This document shows, piece after piece, positions 22,557 to 26,699 of a stretch of DNA of 26,699 bases. The notes below the pieces were generated by a model. The model saw only the letters and a list, made by a program, of their open reading frames with translations, did not search any database and was not told the DNA's origin. The position numbers and the translations under genes were made by a program. This DNA comes from CAZTCJ01 sp964612085. GTDB taxonomy: Bacteria; Pseudomonadota; Alphaproteobacteria; JAJFIK01. The stretch spans positions 1 through 26,699 of the forward strand of contig CAZTCJ010000052.1 of NCBI GenBank assembly GCA_964612085.1, in the 5' to 3' direction. Positions within the stretch are counted from its first letter, which is position 1; each line of letters starts with the position of its first letter.

Positions 22557-23699
22557 TCAGCCCTTAAGGCCGAGTGCATTCCGGACGAGGGCGAAACTCG
22601 ACTGCTCCGTGTCGAACACATAGTCGGTGTCGTGGACGATGATTTCCCGCGTGCCGTGTTTCCTCAAGATCGAGACCACGTCGTAAATGCGGGCGGCGGG
22701 CGCGGTGAGCATCACCGACAGAGCTTGCGCGCCGGACGCGACGGCGCCGGACAAGGCGCCCTGCATGAATTCCACGCGGGAATGAACCAGGCCTTCCAGC
22801 TCATTCTCAAGGGCGGCGATGCGCTCGGGCAGCGCGGGCGCGCCGGATGAGCCCTCGGCCGGATTGGGAAGGCGGCACAGCACCAGCTTCCGGCTCGCCG
22901 CATTCGTCTTGGCGTCCACCATGTCGAGCAGGCGGTTCAATTGCGCCAGCGCGGTTTCGCTCCATTGGGCCTCCTTGGCGCCGGTGACGAACAGGGTTGC
23001 CTCGGAACTCAAAATCGTCCCGTCCCGGAGCGTTTTCAGATGATTGGCCGCCAGCGTCTGACCGGTCGAGGTGATATCGACAATGATGTCGGCCGCCCCC
23101 GTGGCGGGGGCCGCTTCCGTCGCGCCGCCGGAACGCACGAGCCGGTATTCGAGAACATTGTGATGGGCGAAGAAGCCTTGGGCCAGCGCCCGGTATTTGG
23201 TGGCGACCCGCATGCGCCGGCCGTGGCGGCGGCGGTACATGCGCGCCACATCGGCCAGATCGGCCATGGAGTCCACGTCGATCCAGGCCCTGGGCACGGC
23301 AATCACCAGATCCGCCCGCCCGAAGCCGAGTCCCCGCACCACGACCGGGGCTTGGTTGTCGTTGCGGTCCACCGTCTCGATGGTGGGCGGCATGGCTCCC
23401 AAACGCTCCGCAACCAGATCAAGCCCTGTGACCGCCAGATTGACGCCGCCCGCGGCCAGCCGGTCCGGAATTTCTGAGGCCGCCGTCAGATCGACGATGG
23501 CGTCGGGCAGGGCGGGGATGCTGGCCGTGTAGTCCCTGGAGCCGCGCGCGCCCTTGACGGCGAAACCGCAAGCTTCCAGGAAGGACAGGGTCGGCTCGAG
23601 CAGGCGGCCCTTGCTGGGGATCGCCAGGCGCAGGCCGGGCGCCGGTTGCGCGGTTCGGCCTGCCTCCGGCGCGCTGCTGGTGGGGGGCATGGTGGTCAT
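22557..23699 (-). CDS. hisG: ATP phosphoribosyltransferase
   Basis: Catalyses the first step of histidine synthesis, ATP plus PRPP to phosphoribosyl-ATP. The 380-residue protein has the opening strand LAIPSKGRLLEP (25-36), GLGFGRADLVIAVP, and the PRPP-binding loop GGATEAAPATGAADIIVDIT (191-210). It resembles the Caulobacter-type HisG (about 320 residues) but has an extra Pro/Ala-rich N-terminal tail of about 22 residues and a C-terminal region of over 100 residues. That region begins with a helical stretch (ERIAALENELEGLVHSR) and ends with an HDTDYVFD segment. The ATG overlaps the hisZ stop by 4 bp (ATGA), so the genes are coupled. ATG 23690 is an alternative start. Confidence 0.93.
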   Translation of the reverse strand: MTTMPPTSSAPEAGRTAQPAPGLRLAIPSKGRLLEPTLSFLEACGFAVKGARGSRDYTASIPALPDAIVDLTAASEIPDRLAAGGVNLAVTGLDLVAERLGAMPPTIETVDRNDNQAPVVVRGLGFGRADLVIAVPRAWIDVDSMADLADVARMYRRRHGRRMRVATKYRALAQGFFAHHNVLEYRLVRSGGATEAAPATGAADIIVDITSTGQTLAANHLKTLRDGTILSSEATLFVTGAKEAQWSETALAQLNRLLDMVDAKTNAASRKLVLCRLPNPAEGSSGAPALPERIAALENELEGLVHSRVEFMQGALSGAVASGAQALSVMLTAPAARIYDVVSILRKHGTREIIVHDTDYVFDTEQSSFALVRNALGLKG

Positions 23700-25189
23700 C
23701 GGGATTTCTCGACGAAGGAGCTGAGTTCGGAAAGCGGCATGGTCTGGTGCTTGTCATCGGTCCGGTTCCGGATCATGACATAGACCGTTCCGGCATCGCC
23801 GGTTTCCAGTTCGATCAGATGGGGGGCCTGGATGGTCTGGTGACCGCGAGACCCGTCCGGGCGGCCGAGATCGACACTGACCCGCCAGCCCGCCTTGCGC
23901 AGGGCGCGGGCCGCTTCCGCGACGGCGAGCGCGGTGGTCGGCGGTTTGGCCGTGACATGGGCATGAAGGCGGGGCGCGAAACCGAGCGGGCCGCTAAAGG
24001 CATCGCGTTTCGTCGCCATGATCAGACGCTCGATGCCCAGAGCGAAGCCGATCGCCGGAATATTCGCGGACGGATCGAGCGATGCCATCAGGCCGTCATA
24101 GCGCCCGCCGCCGCCCAGCGGCCAGACGCCGTCATCGTCGTCATGGGCGATCTCGAAAATGAAGCCGGAATAATAATCCATGTCTCGGGTGAAAGCCGCC
24201 GCCACCATGCTGGTGGCCGTATCCACCCCATAGGCTTCCAATAGATCCAGACGCTGATGAAACTGATCGATCAAGGGATCGAGCGGCGCGCCCGTCTGCT
24301 GGGCGAAGGCGCGCATGCGGTCGAGCGCCTCGCGCGGTTCGCCCGCAATCTCGAGAAACGCCTGGATCTGCTGGGCCACGTCCTTGGGCAGGGTCTGTTT
24401 GGCGGCGCGGGAGCGCTCCAGCAGGCGCTCGACGATCTCATCGATCCCCCGGCTGCCGATCCGGTCGATTTCCGCCACGCTCAAAAAGCTCTCAATAAGC
24501 TGGACCGCCTTGTCCTTGCCGATGGTGGCGACGGTCTCCACAAGGGCCGCCATGTCCTGGGGTAGATGGGCGCCGGCGGGTTCGTCGCCGGACAGAATGG
24601 CGGAGGCGGGGTTCGCGCCGTCAGCCTTCAGCAGATCGTGCTTCAGATGCTGTTTGAGATGTTCGGGCAGCTTGTAATGATCGAGCAGGGTACGGAACAG
24701 ATCCACATCGCCCAGAATCATGAGCGGCGCGGTGACGCCCGATGCCTTCGCCGCTTCAAGGGCTATAGCGACCGTCTCGGCTTCCGCCTCCACGGGCTGG
24801 GTGCGGCCGATCAGTTCGATGCCCGCCTGATGGAACTGCCTGAAGCGGCCGGGGCCGGGCGCGTCGTGACGGAAGACGGGGCCCGCATAGCTCAGCCGGG
24901 TGACATCGTCCTGGGGCAGGCCCGCGCGCAGCAGCATGCGGCAGACCGGGATGGTCAGATCCGGGCGCAGACAATGTTCCTGGCCCGCCGGATCGTCGAA
25001 GAAATAGGCGCGCCGCCGCGTCTCTTCGCCGGAGCGTTCCAGAAAGGCATCGGCCCGTTCGACGGCGGGCGGTTCGACCCGCGCATAGCCGTAGGATTCG
25101 AAGACCTTTTCCAGATGCTCCGTGGCCTCGCGCAACAGGCGCAGTCCCTGGGCGTCCAGATCGATAAGGCCGGTCGGTTGCTCAGTCAT
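23696..25189 (-). CDS. hisZ: ATP phosphoribosyltransferase regulatory subunit (HisRS-like)
   Basis: A 497-residue paralogue of histidyl-tRNA synthetase. It keeps class II motifs such as LRPDLTIPVCR, FRHDAPGPGRFRQFHQAG and RDMDYYSG, and GGGGRYDGL. HisZ proteins do not charge tRNA; they assemble with HisG and transmit histidine feedback. Coupling to hisG by a 4-bp overlap and its place after a complete hisS support HisZ over a second synthetase. The C-terminal 95 residues look like an anticodon-binding-type domain, which E. coli-type short HisZ lacks. Because many synthetase residues remain, a residual or different activity cannot be excluded by reading. The ATG at 25189 has only a weak binding site. 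Confidence 0.88.
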   Translation of the reverse strand: MTEQPTGLIDLDAQGLRLLREATEHLEKVFESYGYARVEPPAVERADAFLERSGEETRRRAYFFDDPAGQEHCLRPDLTIPVCRMLLRAGLPQDDVTRLSYAGPVFRHDAPGPGRFRQFHQAGIELIGRTQPVEAEAETVAIALEAAKASGVTAPLMILGDVDLFRTLLDHYKLPEHLKQHLKHDLLKADGANPASAILSGDEPAGAHLPQDMAALVETVATIGKDKAVQLIESFLSVAEIDRIGSRGIDEIVERLLERSRAAKQTLPKDVAQQIQAFLEIAGEPREALDRMRAFAQQTGAPLDPLIDQFHQRLDLLEAYGVDTATSMVAAAFTRDMDYYSGFIFEIAHDDDDGVWPLGGGGRYDGLMASLDPSANIPAIGFALGIERLIMATKRDAFSGPLGFAPRLHAHVTAKPPTTALAVAEAARALRKAGWRVSVDLGRPDGSRGHQTIQAPHLIELETGDAGTVYVMIRNRTDDKHQTMPLSELSSFVEKSR

Positions 25190-25214
25190 GATCCAATCAC
25201 TGTCTTGCGCGGGC

Positions 25215-26696
25215 TCAGCCGAGACGGGCCAGAATGTCCTTGACGGCCGCGATCATCTCGTCCCTTGGCACCACCTGCTGGGCCCGGGACTTGTCCTTCC
25301 ACGCCTCATGATCGGTGATGTTCTTTGCCATTTCGCTGCCCGCCACCAGATCCTTGATCGACACGGTGCCCGCATTGAACTCGTCCTCGCCGGCGATAAT
25401 GGCAACGGTGGCGTTGCGCCGGTCGGCATATTTCATCTGGGCTTTGAACTTGCCTTCGCCCGTGTAAAGCTCGGTCTTGATGCCCGCCGCCCGCAGCTCG
25501 CCCGCGAGCCTGGCGTAATCGGCGAGGCGCTCCTTGTCCATCACCGTGACCAGCACAGGCCCCCAATCGGCCTGATCGTCGAGCCGTCCGGCGGCTTCGA
25601 GCGCGGCCAGCAGGCGGTCGACGCCGATGGAGACGCCCGTCGCGGGCACCGGCTTGCCGACGAACCGTTCCACAAGCCCGTCATAGCGCCCGCCGCCCGC
25701 CACCGATCCGAACTGGCGGGGATTGCCTTTCTCGTCCTGGATCTCGAAGGTGATGCCCGCTTCCAGCACGGGGCCGGTGTAATAGGCCAGTCCACGGACG
25801 ATACTGGGATCGAACTTGACCTGGGCCTCCTCCAACCCGTAGGCGTCGAGCAGGGCGCCGATCTCTTCCAGTTCGCGCACGCCCGATGCGCCGGTCTCGC
25901 TCGTTCCGATCACGTCCTTAAGGCCCGTGCAGACACTGGCGCGGGTCTCGCCGGTCACTTGCATATAGGCCAGCACCTGCTCCGCCTGATCGGCGGACAG
26001 GCCGGCGCCCTTGGTGAAATCGCCCGACTCGTCCTTGCGGCCCGTGGTCAGAAGCTGGCGCACGCCATCGAGGCCGACCCGGTCGTATTTGTCGATGGAG
26101 CGCAGCACCGGCAGGCTCGCGGTCATATCACCGTCCGTACCCAGACCGATGGACTCCAGCACGCCGTCGAGCACCTTGCGGTTATTGACCCGCACCTCGT
26201 AATCGCCGCGCGCCAGACCCAGCGCTTCGATCGCCTCGGCGAGAATGGCGCAATTCTCCGCATCCGCCACCATGGAGGCCGCGCCGATGGTGTCCACGTC
26301 GAATTGCAGGAACTCGCGGTAGCGCCCCGGGCCCGGCTTTTCGTTGCGCCAGACGGGGCCCACCTGATAGCGCCGGAAGGGCAGGGACATGGTGGCCCAG
26401 CGTTCGGCGATGAAGCGCGAGAGCGGCGCGGTCAGGTCGTAGCGCAGGGCGATCCACTGCTCGTCATTGTCGCGCAGGGCGAAAATGCCGCCATCGGGCT
26501 GGTCCTGTTCGGGCAGGAATTTGCCCAGCGTGTCCACATATTCGATGGCCGGGGTCTCCAGCGGATCGAAGCCGTAGCGCTCATAAGTCGCGCGGATGGT
26601 GCCGAGCATGCGCTCGCGATGGCGCAGATCGCGCGCCGTGGTGTCCTTAAATCCTTTCGCGATGCGGGCTTTTAACTCGTTGGGTCGCTCGGCCAT
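25215..26696 (-). CDS. hisS: histidyl-tRNA synthetase
   Basis: Charges tRNA-His. The complete 493-residue protein fits the longer alphaproteobacterial form. Class II motifs are present: RYDLTAPLSR (85-94), motif 2 FRRYQVGPVWRNEKPG (107-122), the histidine-specific RGLAYYTGPVLE with R301, GGGRYDGL, and motif 3 GVSIGVDRLL. The anticodon-binding domain follows (PVLVTVMD to the C terminus). The start is only 3 bp from the window edge, so its ribosome binding site and promoter are outside. It is the first visible gene of hisS-hisZ-hisG, 25 bp ahead of hisZ. Confidence 0.97.
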   Translation of the reverse strand: MAERPNELKARIAKGFKDTTARDLRHRERMLGTIRATYERYGFDPLETPAIEYVDTLGKFLPEQDQPDGGIFALRDNDEQWIALRYDLTAPLSRFIAERWATMSLPFRRYQVGPVWRNEKPGPGRYREFLQFDVDTIGAASMVADAENCAILAEAIEALGLARGDYEVRVNNRKVLDGVLESIGLGTDGDMTASLPVLRSIDKYDRVGLDGVRQLLTTGRKDESGDFTKGAGLSADQAEQVLAYMQVTGETRASVCTGLKDVIGTSETGASGVRELEEIGALLDAYGLEEAQVKFDPSIVRGLAYYTGPVLEAGITFEIQDEKGNPRQFGSVAGGGRYDGLVERFVGKPVPATGVSIGVDRLLAALEAAGRLDDQADWGPVLVTVMDKERLADYARLAGELRAAGIKTELYTGEGKFKAQMKYADRRNATVAIIAGEDEFNAGTVSIKDLVAGSEMAKNITDHEAWKDKSRAQQVVPRDEMIAAVKDILARLG

Positions 26697-26699
26697 GTC

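Noticed and set aside
23696..25189. Second histidyl-tRNA synthetase with tRNA-charging activity
   Set aside because: A complete hisS lies directly upstream, and this gene is coupled to hisG by a 4-bp overlap, which is the usual setting for hisZ.
1..26699. CRISPR array, rRNA genes or an intact insertion sequence
   Set aside because: No regularly spaced direct repeats, no rRNA-like segments and no transposase motifs were seen on either strand.

Overview
The window is a gene-dense, GC-rich stretch of a bacterial chromosome, almost certainly from an alphaproteobacterium. Evidence for this is the order rnd, lptC, lptA, lptB, rpoN, hpf, ptsN; the pairing of a class A Hsp20 with a DUF1150 protein; the hisS-hisZ-hisG block with a Caulobacter-like HisG; and an NDUFA9-like complex I protein. 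I cannot place the order or genus from sequence reading alone.

Layout. 1-2131: the N-terminal two thirds of or less of thrS (minus, running off the left edge), divergent from a glutaminase gene. 2128-5968: a minus-strand run (glycosyltransferase family 4, DxD glycosyltransferase, SDR dehydrogenase, CPBP membrane protease) with a palindromic repeat in the gap before the SDR gene. 5967-9264: an ABHD10-like hydrolase and a GNAT acetyltransferase (plus), a YeeZ-like nucleotide-sugar-type SDR (minus) and an exported TPR protein (plus). 9265-11958: a second copy of the repeat, a sulfotransferase-like gene (plus), then queG and a glutathione transferase (minus operon). 12140-14715: uppP (plus), a stretch without a firm gene that looks like a small IS-derived element, a 47-residue membrane protein, and an NDUFA9-like gene (minus). 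14913-15386: tRNA-Leu(CAG), an 82-bp three-way-junction palindrome and a small GIY-YIG nuclease gene. 15421-21560: rnd and the lipopolysaccharide-transport/sigma-54/hibernation/nitrogen-PTS cluster (plus). 21572-22419: DUF1150 and hsp20 (minus) with a candidate heat-shock promoter and RNA thermometer. 22557-26696: hisG, hisZ and hisS (minus operon, transcribed hisS first).

Most genes are housekeeping genes with recognisable families and intact motifs, and I see no frameshifted core gene. I did not find a defence island, CRISPR array, secondary-metabolite cluster or a convincing new multi-gene system. The parts not explained by known genes are the non-coding elements: a pair of roughly 109-bp directional palindromic repeats (3821-3930 and 9269-9377), the structured palindrome next to tRNA-Leu, the CTAG-bounded segment at 12948-13231, the leader of hsp20, and unusually tight gene ends (overlapping convergent stops and a shared CATG start at 5966-5969).
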